A stretch of DNA of 64,000 nt from Clostridiales bacterium (GCA_015055965.1 SVHG01000012.1:1-64000), one strand, 5' to 3'. Positions 14,586 to 23,397 are shown, counted from the stretch's first letter. Notes: generated by a model not told the origin, from the sequence alone. Numbers and translations are program-made.

Positions 14586-16136
14586 CTATTTTATGTTAAT
14601 TGAGCCAAGGAATTTACGTAACGCCTTAACACCCTTTTCATCCTGCTTAAATACCGCAGTATTTTTTAATATCTTAACGCAAACGTCGTTTACGTATGCG
14701 GTTACTACGTCAGCAGCCTTTCTTTCATCCTTAATAACACCGTATTTTTCAACGAGCTCTGCAATCATGAAGCGATGAACGTGTAATGAATGCTCGGGAT
14801 TTTCCAACGCCTCCTTATCGTAAGGCGTTTTGTTAAGTAAAACGTCTTGAATTTCAGAAAGCTGTCTTTTTAATCTTGCAGGTAAAATGTATAAGCCCAT
14901 AGCCTCAATTAAGCCAATACCCTCTTTCTTAATATTGTGGTATTCGGGATGAGCGTGGAATATACCGTCGGGATACTGTTCGTTAGTACAGTTACATCTT
15001 AAAATTAAATCAACGCTATATCTGTTATCCGATAAGAAACGAACGATAGTCGTGCAAGTATTGTGTCTAACGCCGTTAGCATCTATACCTACTATATCAA
15101 CGCTTTCGTCGGTATACTTTTTCCAATTGTCAATAACTATACCCGCAAGCTCTGAAACGGTATTACGGTTATATCCTGAAATTCTAATTGCAGTATTATA
15201 CCAGTTAACTAAACCAATTTCAACGTCAGGATAATCAGCATGCTTAAAGTAAGTGGCAATTTTCGCCTTATGCATGGGCATTTCGTGTAAACCGCCCTGA
15301 TAATGCTCGTGATTTAAAATAGAACCGCCTACGATAGGTAAATCTGAGTTACTACCTGCAAAATAGTGGGGCGCAATTTCAATAAAATCAAACAATTTAT
15401 CTACGGTTTCCTTATCCATCTTCATAGGAACGTGATTGTTTGAAAGTAAAATACAATGTTGATAAAAATATGCGTAAGGTGAATATTGCATGAACCATTT
15501 TTCACCGTTTAACTCAACGGAAAAAATACGCAAATTAGTTCTTGCGGGATGGGTAAGCGTACCCTTATAGCCCTCGTTTTGACGGCATAGTAAGCATAAA
15601 GGATATTTAGTGGTATCTTTAGGCGCTCCAACGAGCTTAGCAATATCCTTATTATCCTTTTCGGGCTTAGAAAGGTTGATAGTTATTTCTAAAACCCTAT
15701 CGCCATCCTTATATTCCCAACCAACGTTTTTATCTATTGCCGTTTTGCGAATATAGTTGTTCTTTATTGAAATATTGTAAAGGTATTCACAAGCAGCCTT
15801 TGCTCCCATTTTTTCACGCAAATAGGTCATTGTGTTATTTATTTCGGAAGGCTTTGGCGTGATTATACCAAAAATATAAGTAGCAAAAATTTCCTCGTAG
15901 CCTTCTTCGCAGAGCTTGTTTTCGGCAGCGTATTGCATAACCTCTTCAAAAAGCTCGTCAGGCACTTCCATTTTTGCTATTTTTTCTTCATTAATTTGGG
16001 GGTTGGGATCGGCAGAAATCAAACCGAATTCACCCAATAATAGATTACGTGTATAAACCTCGTCTAATTCGTGAAGATATAAAAAATTCTTAGCGTATAC
16101 AACGAGTTTTTCTACAAGCAATTTTCCGTTTACCAT
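14586..16136 (-). CDS. galT: UDP-glucose--hexose-1-phosphate uridylyltransferase (Firmicutes type)
   Basis: A GalT of about 516 residues, of the long Firmicutes class, exchanges UMP between UDP-glucose and galactose-1-phosphate in the Leloir pathway. Visible motifs are CLLCRQNEGYKGTLTHPARTN, the active-site block LNHEHYQGGLHEMPMHKA with its HxH, and a conserved RHNTCTTIVRF segment. Start at 16136, because AGGTG lies seven bases ahead and the protein then begins MVNGKLLVEK. An ATG 15 bases upstream has no site. It stands alone, with its own promoter and terminator and no galK/galE beside it. Confidence 0.92.
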   Translation of the reverse strand: MVNGKLLVEKLVVYAKNFLYLHELDEVYTRNLLLGEFGLISADPNPQINEEKIAKMEVPDELFEEVMQYAAENKLCEEGYEEIFATYIFGIITPKPSEINNTMTYLREKMGAKAACEYLYNISIKNNYIRKTAIDKNVGWEYKDGDRVLEITINLSKPEKDNKDIAKLVGAPKDTTKYPLCLLCRQNEGYKGTLTHPARTNLRIFSVELNGEKWFMQYSPYAYFYQHCILLSNNHVPMKMDKETVDKLFDFIEIAPHYFAGSNSDLPIVGGSILNHEHYQGGLHEMPMHKAKIATYFKHADYPDVEIGLVNWYNTAIRISGYNRNTVSELAGIVIDNWKKYTDESVDIVGIDANGVRHNTCTTIVRFLSDNRYSVDLILRCNCTNEQYPDGIFHAHPEYHNIKKEGIGLIEAMGLYILPARLKRQLSEIQDVLLNKTPYDKEALENPEHSLHVHRFMIAELVEKYGVIKDERKAADVVTAYVNDVCVKILKNTAVFKQDEKGVKALRKFLGSINIK

Positions 16137-16165
16137 ATATAAACACCTCATTTATATTCGCGCTT

Positions 16166-16194
16166 ATAATAACATAAGGCGAATTTTTTTGCAA
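16166..16194 (-). promoter_or_regulatory. Promoter of galT
   Basis: Minus strand: TTGCAA, 17 bases, TATTAT. No catabolite-responsive element was seen. Confidence 0.65.
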
Positions 16195-16232
16195 CCATTT
16201 TTTTAAAAAAATATTTATTTTTCACAAAATAT

Positions 16233-17495
16233 TCAGTTATTTTCTTCTTCATCAGGATTATTATGAATTTTTACTATTCCGTTTTCATGCGTTTTATGCT
16301 CGCGACCAAACTGCTTATCGCATAAAGTAATCCCCTTTCTAACGCTTGAATCGCCGTATTTTTTACGTAAACCGTTTACCCTTTTTTCAAGATCAACGCG
16401 CTTTTTATATTTTTCAGAATCCTGACCTATTCTAATTTGCTCCTGCTCTGAAAGGAAATCGCTAACGGCTACGCCTATACTTCTGATAAATGATTTCCAA
16501 GTGTAATTTTTGTTAAATAAATCAACTGCGCAGTCAAAAAAATCCTTAGACAAAACACTGGGATAAGGTAACTTCGTTTGCCTTGAAAACCAAGAAAGAC
16601 TTTCATCTCTTATGGATAAAGTAAGCGTGCACGCCTTTCCTACTCCGTACCTTATTAGCCTTTCAGACACGCTTTCACAAAGATAGGTAAGCACCGTTTT
16701 TACGTCCTTTAAGCTTTCTAAATCTCTGTAAGTGGTAACGCTGTTTCCAACAGACTTTAATTCCTCTTCTTCGTTAATTTTTTTAACGGGAGAATCTTCT
16801 TGTCCGTTAGCGTAAGCCCATAGCATTTCTCCCCATTTTCCAAACTGTTGAGATAAAAATTCAGGTGAAGAATTGGCCAAATCACCAATAGTTAATATAT
16901 TAAGTTTTTTCAACTTTAATGCCGTGGATTTACCAACGTATAACAAGTCCGCTACAGGCAAACGCCATACCGTTTTAATATAGTTGTCACGCGAAATAAC
17001 CGTAGTAGCATCCGGTTTTTTCATATCAGATGCTAATTTTGCAAAAACTTTATTAAAGCTTACCCCTACGGAACAGGTCAAATTAAGTTCTTTTTTAACG
17101 GCAGAACGTATTTTATTCGCTATATCCTCTCCACTGCCCAAAAATGAAGAGTGAGTAACGTCTAACCAAGCTTCGTCTATTCCAAACGGTTCTATTTGAT
17201 CGGTAAAGCGCGCGTATATTTCACGCACCTTTTTTGAATATTCTTCGTATAACCCGTGATGAGATTCAACAGTTATAAGCTCAGGGCAAAGCTTCTTTGC
17301 TTCAACGATAGTCATTGCCGTCTTTATACCGAATTTCTTAGCCTCTTCACTTTTAGCTAAAACTATTCCATGGCGTTCTTCGGCATTACCGCATACCGCA
17401 ATAGCCTTCCCTTTTAAATTTGGATTTAACGCCGTTTCTACGCTGGCAAAAAAATTATTGAGGTCGGAATGCAATATTACTTTATCGTTATTCAT
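16233..17495 (-). CDS. dinB: DNA polymerase IV (Y-family translesion polymerase)
   Basis: The 420-residue Y-family polymerase has catalytic acidic residues in HSDLNNFFASVE (near residue 11) and GIDEAWLDVT (near 105). The SVGVSFNKVFAKLASDMKKPD signature and a little-finger domain follow. It copies damaged templates. The start is the ATG at 17495, behind AAGGAGGTTGAA. A longer reading would run into the upstream gene. It follows an HNH-type gene by 28 bases, and the two appear to form a two-gene operon with possible DNA-damage relevance. Confidence 0.93.
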   Translation of the reverse strand: MNNDKVILHSDLNNFFASVETALNPNLKGKAIAVCGNAEERHGIVLAKSEEAKKFGIKTAMTIVEAKKLCPELITVESHHGLYEEYSKKVREIYARFTDQIEPFGIDEAWLDVTHSSFLGSGEDIANKIRSAVKKELNLTCSVGVSFNKVFAKLASDMKKPDATTVISRDNYIKTVWRLPVADLLYVGKSTALKLKKLNILTIGDLANSSPEFLSQQFGKWGEMLWAYANGQEDSPVKKINEEEELKSVGNSVTTYRDLESLKDVKTVLTYLCESVSERLIRYGVGKACTLTLSIRDESLSWFSRQTKLPYPSVLSKDFFDCAVDLFNKNYTWKSFIRSIGVAVSDFLSEQEQIRIGQDSEKYKKRVDLEKRVNGLRKKYGDSSVRKGITLCDKQFGREHKTHENGIVKIHNNPDEEENN

Positions 17496-17523
17496 TTCAA
17501 CCTCCTTACTATAATCAATAAAA

Positions 17524-17988
17524 TTAGTCCTTTGAACCTTCAAGAAGCTCAATAATTAAGCTTACATCAAGCTTCCACTCATTAACCTTATTTAATCGCG
17601 CGTGCTTTTCGTTTGCAAAACCTAAAGCCCTAACGTAATCGGAATAAGAGCATTGATTTACCTTACAAAAATGCTTAATAGCTCTATCCTCATCCCCCAT
17701 TAATTGAGTGCGACCGATATGTATAACGCTATGGCAGTCGTGGCATAAAGCTAAAATACTCCCTAATTTTTGTACGGCGTTTTCCTCATCATAAATCCAG
17801 TCTTCATGGGCTTCAAGTCTTTTTGCCGGTCTGCCGCAAATCATGCAACGGCCGTCTGCTTTAGCGTAGGCATCCTTTCTAAGCGCATCCCAAACCTTTT
17901 TTGGTAAAACGGTTCTTAAATTAGAATACCAACAGCTATCCGGAATGGGTGAAGGCATAAGCTTAAAATCGGAAACATCTTTAATCAT
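17524..17988 (-). CDS. HNH-endonuclease-like zinc protein, unknown role
   Basis: The 154-residue protein contains a compact HNH-like core. CMICGRPAKRLEAHEDW is a CxxC plus histidine, and ILALCHDCHSVIHIGR is a second CxxC with His. The zinc knuckle and the AHE/CHDCH residues fit the HNH superfamily. The classic Asn is less clear, so nuclease activity is not certain. It begins MIKDVSDFKLMPSPIPDSCW, with a weak ribosome binding site. It is the first gene of a pair with dinB, which suggests a DNA repair or damage-tolerance role, by context only. Confidence 0.75.
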   Translation of the reverse strand: MIKDVSDFKLMPSPIPDSCWYSNLRTVLPKKVWDALRKDAYAKADGRCMICGRPAKRLEAHEDWIYDEENAVQKLGSILALCHDCHSVIHIGRTQLMGDEDRAIKHFCKVNQCSYSDYVRALGFANEKHARLNKVNEWKLDVSLIIELLEGSKD

Positions 17989-18021
17989 ATTACCATTTTT
18001 TATAAAAATTATAAATAAAGA

Positions 18022-18059
18022 AATAAAATTGGCGACGCAAACAATCGTATCGCCAATTT
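18022..18059 (-). terminator. Terminator of the 18064 lipoprotein gene
   Basis: AAATTGGCGA pairs with TCGCCAATTT, with a TTTTATTTC tail on the minus strand. Confidence 0.85.
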
Positions 18060-18063
18060 AAAA

Positions 18064-18681
18064 TTATTTCTTAGTTTGAATCTTTTCAGCGGGGAATTTG
18101 TCCTGTTCATCAATAACGTTATATGCAGGATTTTCGTTGTAAGCTAAGTCATTTTCTTGTAATTTTTCTAATTCGCTCTTAGTATATAAGTTAGCAGAGT
18201 TAGAATCTAAAATCTTAACACCGCCTTGGGTAAAGGTAGGATTAATACGAGTTCCGTCTTCTTTAATGAAAACGATTTCGTTAATTCTCATTTCGCTAAC
18301 GATTTCAATAGAAACACCCTTAGCGGAAATAGGAGCTAAAACGTCGTAATAAATTTGAATCCAACCGTCTTCAGAATCTTTAATCTTGCTTGCGTAAATA
18401 GGACAGTCAATGGTATTGGTTGAAGTTGTTGATTTAGCAAATAGAAGAGTAATGCTTCCGGTTTCTGCCTTTAAATCTGAAACGTTAACCCATACTTCGG
18501 TTACGTTAATTGCGCTTGAACCAAAAGAAAGCTCTGAAACGTATGCAAGCTTTGCATCACCTGCTTGTTTAGTATAGGTTTGCCAATAGGTATACTCTAC
18601 ACCGTCATCACAAGCAATAAAGTTAAAAGCTAGCATTAAAGTGCTTAAAAGCACACAAACAAGTTTTACTATTTTTTTCAT
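18064..18681 (-). CDS. Lipoprotein, unknown function
   Basis: The 205-residue secreted lipoprotein starts MKKIVKLVCVLLSTLMLAFN, with the lipobox ending FIAC at about residue 24. The start at 18681 has GGAGAATATT ahead. Two in-frame ATGs farther upstream do not. The body is beta-rich with patterns such as WVNVSDLKAETGSITLLFAK and WIQIYYDVLAPISAKGVSIEIVSEMRINEIVFIKEDG, like a carbohydrate-binding or galactose-binding jelly-roll domain. No family could be named. Single-gene unit downstream of nrdR. Confidence 0.78.
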   Translation of the reverse strand: MKKIVKLVCVLLSTLMLAFNFIACDDGVEYTYWQTYTKQAGDAKLAYVSELSFGSSAINVTEVWVNVSDLKAETGSITLLFAKSTTSTNTIDCPIYASKIKDSEDGWIQIYYDVLAPISAKGVSIEIVSEMRINEIVFIKEDGTRINPTFTQGGVKILDSNSANLYTKSELEKLQENDLAYNENPAYNVIDEQDKFPAEKIQTKK

Positions 18682-18728
18682 AATATTCTCCATTTGCACA
18701 ACTTAGTTATGCTTTTTTTATTTCAAAA

Positions 18729-19193
18729 TTATTTTTTATCAGTAGAAGTGGTTAATTTCTCCAACTCTTTCATAAAGGTAGAAACGTCTTTAAATTGGCG
18801 ATATACGGATGCGAAGCGAACGTAAGCAACCTCATCAACCTCTAAAAGCTTTTCCATAACCATTTCACCAATACGCTTAGAACTAATTTCCTGTTCCATT
18901 GAATTATAAACGCTTTTTTGAATTCCTTCAATTATCTCGTCAATTTTACTCATTGGAACGGGGCGCTTCTCACAAGCCTTTATAATGCCTGATTTAATTT
19001 TGGAAACGTCAAAGGCTTGTCTTGTGCCGTTCGTTTTTACAACTAAAATTTGCGTTGTTTCAATCGTTTCATAGGTTGTAAAGCGCTTACCGCAATTCAC
19101 ACATTCCCTTCTACGCCTAATGGTCGTTCCATCTTCTGCTGAGCGAGAATCTATAACCTTGCTTTCAATACAACCGCAATAAATACATTTCAT
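18729..19193 (-). CDS. nrdR: Transcriptional repressor NrdR
   Basis: This 154-residue NrdR represses ribonucleotide reductase genes and senses (d)ATP. The zinc ribbon is MKCIYCGC ... [11 protein letters not shown] (Cys 3, 6, 31, 34). It is followed by an ATP-cone domain starting near residue 48 ([22 protein letters not shown]). Length matches the family. No NrdR box or ribonucleotide reductase gene is visible in this window, so its targets lie elsewhere. Confidence 0.96.
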   Translation of the reverse strand: MKCIYCGCIESKVIDSRSAEDGTTIRRRRECVNCGKRFTTYETIETTQILVVKTNGTRQAFDVSKIKSGIIKACEKRPVPMSKIDEIIEGIQKSVYNSMEQEISSKRIGEMVMEKLLEVDEVAYVRFASVYRQFKDVSTFMKELEKLTTSTDKK

Positions 19194-19230
19194 ATTTTAC
19201 CTATTGATTATTTATTTTGTAGCATATTAA

Positions 19231-19256
19231 TACGCTTAATACGCAAAATAAGCGTA
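19231..19256. promoter_or_regulatory. Inverted repeat covering the start of the 19256 gene
   Basis: TACGCTTA and TAAGCGTA are perfect 8-bp arms around a 10-base spacer in the divergent nrdR/19256 intergenic region. The right arm ends in the A of the ATG, so it could be an operator or an RNA hairpin hiding the start. Confidence 0.45.
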
Positions 19257-19675
19257 TGGACATGCTTTCTTTTTTACAAGTAGTAGTGCTCGCATACTTT
19301 TTAGGAATAAACGTATACGGCTTCATTTTAGTTAATATTCAAAGAAAAAAACTTCAATCAACAAATTTAGAAAAAGAGGTTCACGCCCTACTTAATAAGC
19401 AGGAACAAACCGAAGAATCACATACTGAAAATGAAAATTGTTTAATAAACGACAAACCTAAGCAAAAAGATATACACAAAAAGAAAATTCGCGATTGGAA
19501 ACTATTTTTTAGTGGAATCTTAGGTGGCGCAACCGGCATTTATATTGCAATGTTCATTTGTAAGTACAGGCTTAACAACTTTTTTTTAATGGTAATTATG
19601 CCCGTATTTATAGCAATTAATCTTTACGCTATATTTCTAGTCTTTAGCGGTAACCTTTTTATTATTCAGCAATAA
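19256..19675 (+). CDS. Small membrane protein with C-terminal DUF1294-like part
   Basis: The 139-residue protein has three predicted membrane segments: about 5-25 near the N-terminus, then a charged, Gln/Glu/Lys-rich loop (30-80), then two C-terminal helices (88-110 and 113-135). The segment GGATGIYIAMFICKYRLNNFFLMVIMP resembles DUF1294 proteins (GG..G...M...RH....F....P), although the usual FRHKT is altered. No ribosome binding site is seen ahead of the ATG at 19256, and an ATG six bases later is also possible. Single plus-strand gene converging on the NUDIX gene three bases later. Function unknown. Confidence 0.65.
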   Translation: MDMLSFLQVVVLAYFLGINVYGFILVNIQRKKLQSTNLEKEVHALLNKQEQTEESHTENENCLINDKPKQKDIHKKKIRDWKLFFSGILGGATGIYIAMFICKYRLNNFFLMVIMPVFIAINLYAIFLVFSGNLFIIQQ

Positions 19676-19678
19676 TTA

Positions 19679-20203
19679 CTATAGAGCGCCGAATTTCGCT
19701 TGGTACCATAAAAGAGCCGTTAAGGTCTTTCCATCCTGAATTTCGCCGTTAATAGCCATTTGTATAGCTATTTTTTTATCTATCCATTCAACAGATAAAA
19801 ATTCATCCTCATCCAAACGTCTATCTACTTCTTCAAAATCACTTGCATAATAAATATGCAATATTTCATCTGAATACCCTGGCGAAACCGCAAAGTCGCA
19901 AATATGAACGAGATCCTTTGCTTTTAATCCGCACTCTTCCTGCAATTCCCTGCAAGCAGTTACCTCACCCGTTTCATTTCCGTCCCTAGTTCCCGCGGGA
20001 AGCTCTAAAAATTCCCTTCCAAGAGGATGCCTATATTGACGAACGAATGCAAAAAAACCCTTTCTTTCAGCTAACACAGCAGATCCGCCGTTATGACGAA
20101 CAACCTCACGCATTAAAAGATTTCCGTCTACCTCTACCTCGTCAAAAAAAACCTTAATAATTTTACCTTTATAAATTTCTTTGCTATTTAATAATTTTTT
20201 CAT
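19679..20203 (-). CDS. NUDIX hydrolase, ADP-ribose pyrophosphatase type
   Basis: The 174-residue NUDIX protein of the NudF-like branch hydrolyses ADP-ribose to AMP and ribose-5-phosphate. A NUDIX box (G-x5-E-x7-RELQEECG) is visible at about residues 72-95. The preceding VRQYRHPLGREFLELPAG segment is typical of ADP-ribose pyrophosphatases, as is SPGYSDEILHIYYA after the box. It is transcribed after the hypothetical gene at 20226, 22 bases away, so the two are probably cotranscribed. Confidence 0.88.
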   Translation of the reverse strand: MKKLLNSKEIYKGKIIKVFFDEVEVDGNLLMREVVRHNGGSAVLAERKGFFAFVRQYRHPLGREFLELPAGTRDGNETGEVTACRELQEECGLKAKDLVHICDFAVSPGYSDEILHIYYASDFEEVDRRLDEDEFLSVEWIDKKIAIQMAINGEIQDGKTLTALLWYQAKFGAL

Positions 20204-20225
20204 AATTATTATATTTTTTTATAAA

Positions 20226-21011
20226 TTAAATTGCTTTGCAAAACTTAAGCATTCTCTCTACGTCATCAACTTCGCTATCAATTCGTTTAAATCCTGATAC
20301 AGCGTATTTATAACTTATAAAGGATGCCTTAATTTCCTGCTTTTTACCATGAAATAAAGCGTCTTTAAATCTATCTAATAAAACTAATAAATCACTTTTT
20401 TCATTATCCTTCAGATGTCTGCAATGAATGATTTTTGCTTTTTCACTAATTAAAATCTTTTGGATATCTTTATAGCAAGTAAGATATTTTTTAGTTTCAC
20501 TTGAGTGATCAGGCTGTTTAACTGCTTCTATCTTAATTTGGTGATCTACTTCCGTGAAGGAAACAACGTCTTCAGTTTCTTCCTTTTGAGATTCGGTTTC
20601 TTTACGCATCATTTCTTCAACCACGTATAATACCGTATTTTTAAAAGGAATTAGAAACTCTTCCACAAAGATTTTATAACTTCTTTCAAAGCTATCTGCA
20701 CTGTAATAAATTGATAGAATGTTTAACAAATCTTCATTCTTACAATCAATTTCCGTAAATAAGCTAAAACCAAAAGCAATTAAAAGTCTTTTATTCGAAA
20801 CGGGAAAAGCTTCCCCTCTTGTAAGAGAACTAAAGTACGTAGCATAATCAAATCCATCTGCCGTGAAGCAAATTAATTCATAAAACAATTTGGATGCAGT
20901 TACCGCTTTTAATACGGCGGTAATTTTTTTATCAGCTAAAAGATAATTACTGACAATAAGCTCATCCATTTTAACTGAAAAATTTTCAATTGACTGTTTT
21001 CTGGTAATCAT
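20226..21011 (-). CDS. Hypothetical protein, mostly helical
   Basis: The 261-residue protein has no signal peptide, membrane helix or motif that I recognise. The N-terminal half is moderately hydrophobic and helical (AVTASKLFYELICFTADGFDYATYF). A Glu/Lys-rich linker at about 135-175 separates it from a charged C-terminal helical part. A weak site precedes MITRKQSIENF. It is upstream of the ADP-ribose pyrophosphatase and divergent from the HPr-like operon. Confidence 0.6.
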   Translation of the reverse strand: MITRKQSIENFSVKMDELIVSNYLLADKKITAVLKAVTASKLFYELICFTADGFDYATYFSSLTRGEAFPVSNKRLLIAFGFSLFTEIDCKNEDLLNILSIYYSADSFERSYKIFVEEFLIPFKNTVLYVVEEMMRKETESQKEETEDVVSFTEVDHQIKIEAVKQPDHSSETKKYLTCYKDIQKILISEKAKIIHCRHLKDNEKSDLLVLLDRFKDALFHGKKQEIKASFISYKYAVSGFKRIDSEVDDVERMLKFCKAI

Positions 21012-21097
21012 AACTCCCCTATCCTACCTAAAAAAGCCTTATCTTATACTATTGTAACATATTTTAAACAATTTTACAATTTAATTAGCCTAAACTA

Positions 21098-21126
21098 TTG
21101 ATTTTTTATTTAATTTCGTATATAAT
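21098..21126 (+). promoter_or_regulatory. Promoter of the HPr-like/DUF4364/TSCPD operon
   Basis: TTGATT, 17 bases, TATAAT, followed by an AAGGAGG site ahead of the first gene. Confidence 0.75.
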
Positions 21127-21159
21127 ATTTGTTGTAATTTTTTCACAAGGAGGACTTTA

Positions 21160-21402
21160 ATGAAATCAATCCAAATTTTACTGGAAATGGCGTCTCAAGT
21201 TAAGAAGTTCGTTAATATCGTTCAAAGCTATTCTTTTGAGATTGATCTTCGCAGTGATAGATACGTGGTTGACGCAAAGTCCGTGCTTGGAATTTTCAGC
21301 CTTGACCTTTCAAAGCCGGTCAACGTTGAAATTCATGCAGAAGATGAAGAGTTTGATCAATGTGCAGAGCTCATTGAACAATTAAAAGAATTTGCTATCT
21401 AA
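21160..21402 (+). CDS. HPr-like protein without the phospho-histidine
   Basis: The 80-residue protein has the HPr fold pattern. DAKSVLGIFSLDLSKPVNVEI corresponds to the Ser46 region of HPr (AKSIMGVMSL), and a C-terminal helix follows (CAELIEQLKEF). The N-terminal GLHARPA motif with the PTS-phosphorylated His15 is absent: MKSIQILLEMASQVKKFV has no His. It therefore cannot act as a normal PTS phosphocarrier. A role in regulation through the conserved serine, or a structural role, is possible. First of three plus-strand genes. Confidence 0.8.
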   Translation: MKSIQILLEMASQVKKFVNIVQSYSFEIDLRSDRYVVDAKSVLGIFSLDLSKPVNVEIHAEDEEFDQCAELIEQLKEFAI

Positions 21403-21446
21403 TTTTTAGCGCCTAACGAAGGATAAATGTTTTAAGGGGAGAAAAC

Positions 21447-21974
21447 ATGCAAGTCAAAGGTGATGCATTACTTAACAAGTTAATATTGCTTTTCGTCTTT
21501 GATAAGATGGAATGTCCGCTTACGGAAAATACAATCGTTGATATGTGTTGTTCTTCAAACAACTGGATTTCATACATGGATTGTAAGCCTATCATAAATC
21601 AGTTAATAGACCACGGATTTATTTATTGTTTGGCTCAAAACGGCGGAGATACCCTATATTCAATCACTTCTGACGGTAGAGTTTGTTTAGCAGATTTCTT
21701 TATTCAAATCCCATCTTCTATAAGAGAAAACATTTCTAGATTCGTTAAAATTAACGGATTAAAGTATAGAAGAAAACAAGAATTCATTTCAGACTATTAC
21801 ATGAATAAAGACGGAACGTACACCGTTAACTTAAAAATAGTTGAACCCACTCATTCCGTTTTAGAATTAAAAATGGTTGTTCCAAATAGACTTTCTGCAA
21901 AAAATATTTACAAAAATTGGGAAGAAAAGGGCGCAGAAGTCCTTGAACTCTTATATGAAAATTTAGTCGACTAG
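21447..21974 (+). CDS. DUF4364-family winged-helix protein
   Basis: The 175-residue protein matches the DUF4364 pattern common in Clostridia. The N-terminal winged-helix region is NKLILLFVFDKMECPLTENTIVDMC ... SYMDCKPIINQLIDHGFIYC ... LYSITSDGR. A beta-rich C-terminal domain follows (YYMNKDGTYTVNLKIVEPTHSVLELKMVVPN). It could bind DNA, but its target is unknown. A GGGGAG site precedes the ATG. It lies between the HPr-like and TSCPD genes. Confidence 0.82.
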   Translation: MQVKGDALLNKLILLFVFDKMECPLTENTIVDMCCSSNNWISYMDCKPIINQLIDHGFIYCLAQNGGDTLYSITSDGRVCLADFFIQIPSSIRENISRFVKINGLKYRRKQEFISDYYMNKDGTYTVNLKIVEPTHSVLELKMVVPNRLSAKNIYKNWEEKGAEVLELLYENLVD

Positions 21975-21986
21975 GAGGTAAAATTT

Positions 21987-22241
21987 ATGCAAACTTACAG
22001 CACCAAGGGAACCTGTTCTCGTCAGATTCTTTTTGAAGTGACGGAGGACGGTAAAGTTTACGACGTAAAATTCATCGGAGGTTGTAGCGGTAATTTACAA
22101 GGAGTAGCAAGACTTGTTAACAATCGCCCTATTGATGAAGTTATTTCTACTTTAAAAGGCATAAAATGCAGAGGAAATACTTCTTGCCCCGATCAATTGG
22201 CTACGGCTCTTGAAGAGTACAAAGCAAATCACAATAAATAA
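21987..22241 (+). CDS. TSCPD-domain protein (TIGR03905 type)
   Basis: The 84-residue protein carries the family pattern YSTKGTCSRQI ... DVKFIGGCSGNLQGVARLV ... IKCRGNTSCPDQLATAL. The four cysteines, including the TSCPD motif, suggest metal binding. The domain resembles the C-terminal part of some vitamin-B12-dependent ribonucleotide reductases. No function is proven. AGGAGG lies ideally ahead of the ATG. Last gene of the operon. Confidence 0.9.
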   Translation: MQTYSTKGTCSRQILFEVTEDGKVYDVKFIGGCSGNLQGVARLVNNRPIDEVISTLKGIKCRGNTSCPDQLATALEEYKANHNK

Positions 22242-22245
22242 TATT

Positions 22246-22279
22246 AAAAGCGTGAGGAAATTCCCCACGCTTTTATTTT
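22246..22279. terminator. Bidirectional terminator between TSCPD gene and truA
   Basis: AAAAGCGTG pairs with CACGCTTTT, with an inner GG/CC. T-rich flanks are present on both strands, serving both convergent genes. Confidence 0.9.
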
Positions 22280-23014
22280 TTAATACTCAACGTCGTATAA
22301 ATATAAGCCGCAAGCATCGACCTTTTTTCCAACGTGATTTTTATCCCCCGTTTCCAATGATATCTTCACTTGCTCACACGTAATCTTACCCTCGCCCACG
22401 GCAAGAAGAGTTCCAACAATTAACCTTACCATGCTATACAAAAAGCCTTTTCCTTTTACGTAAAAGTAAATCTCATCTTTTTTACGCATAATGTCTATAG
22501 ACATAATCCTTCTAATAAAATTTTCCGCATCACTTCCGGATAAACAGAATGCTTTAAAGTTATGCTCTCCTATAAGTTGACTTGCGCACTTTTTCATATT
22601 TTCAATATTCAACACGGAAGGATAGTGACAAAAAAATCCCTCTTTTAGCGGACTAGATATAGAAGAAGTATAGCATTTATATAAATAAGTTTTACTTTTC
22701 ACGTTATACCTTGCGTGAAATCTTTCAGAAACCTCTTTAATTGAAGTTATACGCACGTCTATAGGCAAAATTCTATTAACAGCGTGCAAGAGTGCTTTTA
22801 AAGATATTTCTTTATTACTAAAATCAAAATGTGCACTTTGCTTAACCGCGTGTACTCCGGCATCTGTTCTTCCACTTGCAACGATTTTTATTTCCTGACT
22901 AAGCACTCGACTAAAGGCCCTTTCTAGTTCATAACATATCGTTTTTTGTTCGCCGTTCTTTTGCCATCCAAGATACGCTCCACCATTATATTCAATCGTA
23001 ATAAAAGCTCTCAT
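22280..23014 (-). CDS. truA: tRNA pseudouridine(38-40) synthase
   Basis: The 244-residue TruA isomerises uridines 38-40 in the anticodon arm. The catalytic Asp51 is in ASGRTDAGVHA. Other family blocks are the RFHARYNVKSKTYLY strand and GEHNFKAFC. The start [18 protein letters not shown] is standard. It overlaps the preceding membrane-protein gene by four bases and is the last gene of the uvrB-uvrA run. Confidence 0.95.
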   Translation of the reverse strand: MRAFITIEYNGGAYLGWQKNGEQKTICYELERAFSRVLSQEIKIVASGRTDAGVHAVKQSAHFDFSNKEISLKALLHAVNRILPIDVRITSIKEVSERFHARYNVKSKTYLYKCYTSSISSPLKEGFFCHYPSVLNIENMKKCASQLIGEHNFKAFCLSGSDAENFIRRIMSIDIMRKKDEIYFYVKGKGFLYSMVRLIVGTLLAVGEGKITCEQVKISLETGDKNHVGKKVDACGLYLYDVEY

Positions 23015-23397
23015 TTTCTGCCCGTTGTTTTTAAAACGTATTCCTTGCTCTGGTTTGCCAATTCACTCTTAAAATAATCTATTTTTGCCTTAATCCTCTT
23101 TGAAACAACCAAAAACCAAATAAAGCACCAAGCAATAAATATCACCGCAAGCGTCATAAATACTATAGCTGTTGCATCAAATTTTTTAACTAAAATTGCG
23201 TTAGCAAAATAGATTGCACCTAATAAAACGAAACAAACCGTACAAAAAATAGTTGAAAACCTTATCGGCTTTAGTATTTCGTTATATACCGATAATTTTT
23301 TTGCAAAATAAGCACGCTCTCCCATTTGTTGGCGTTTTTTGTTTGCCTTTTGATTTATAGTCTTTTTATCTACGTTTTTAAATTCATCCCTAATCAT
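23011..23397 (-). CDS. Small membrane protein, unknown function
   Basis: The 128-residue protein has a lysine-rich N-terminal region (about 1-45), two membrane helices (about 48-70 and 76-100), and a charged C-terminal tail. Four-base overlaps on both sides (uvrA upstream, truA downstream) tie its translation to them. No family is recognised. Confidence 0.7.
   Translation of the reverse strand: MIRDEFKNVDKKTINQKANKKRQQMGERAYFAKKLSVYNEILKPIRFSTIFCTVCFVLLGAIYFANAILVKKFDATAIVFMTLAVIFIAWCFIWFLVVSKRIKAKIDYFKSELANQSKEYVLKTTGRK

Noticed and set aside
19194..19255. NrdR box or autoregulatory site in the nrdR upstream region
   Set aside because: The inverted repeat found there (TACGCTTA) does not resemble the NrdR consensus.
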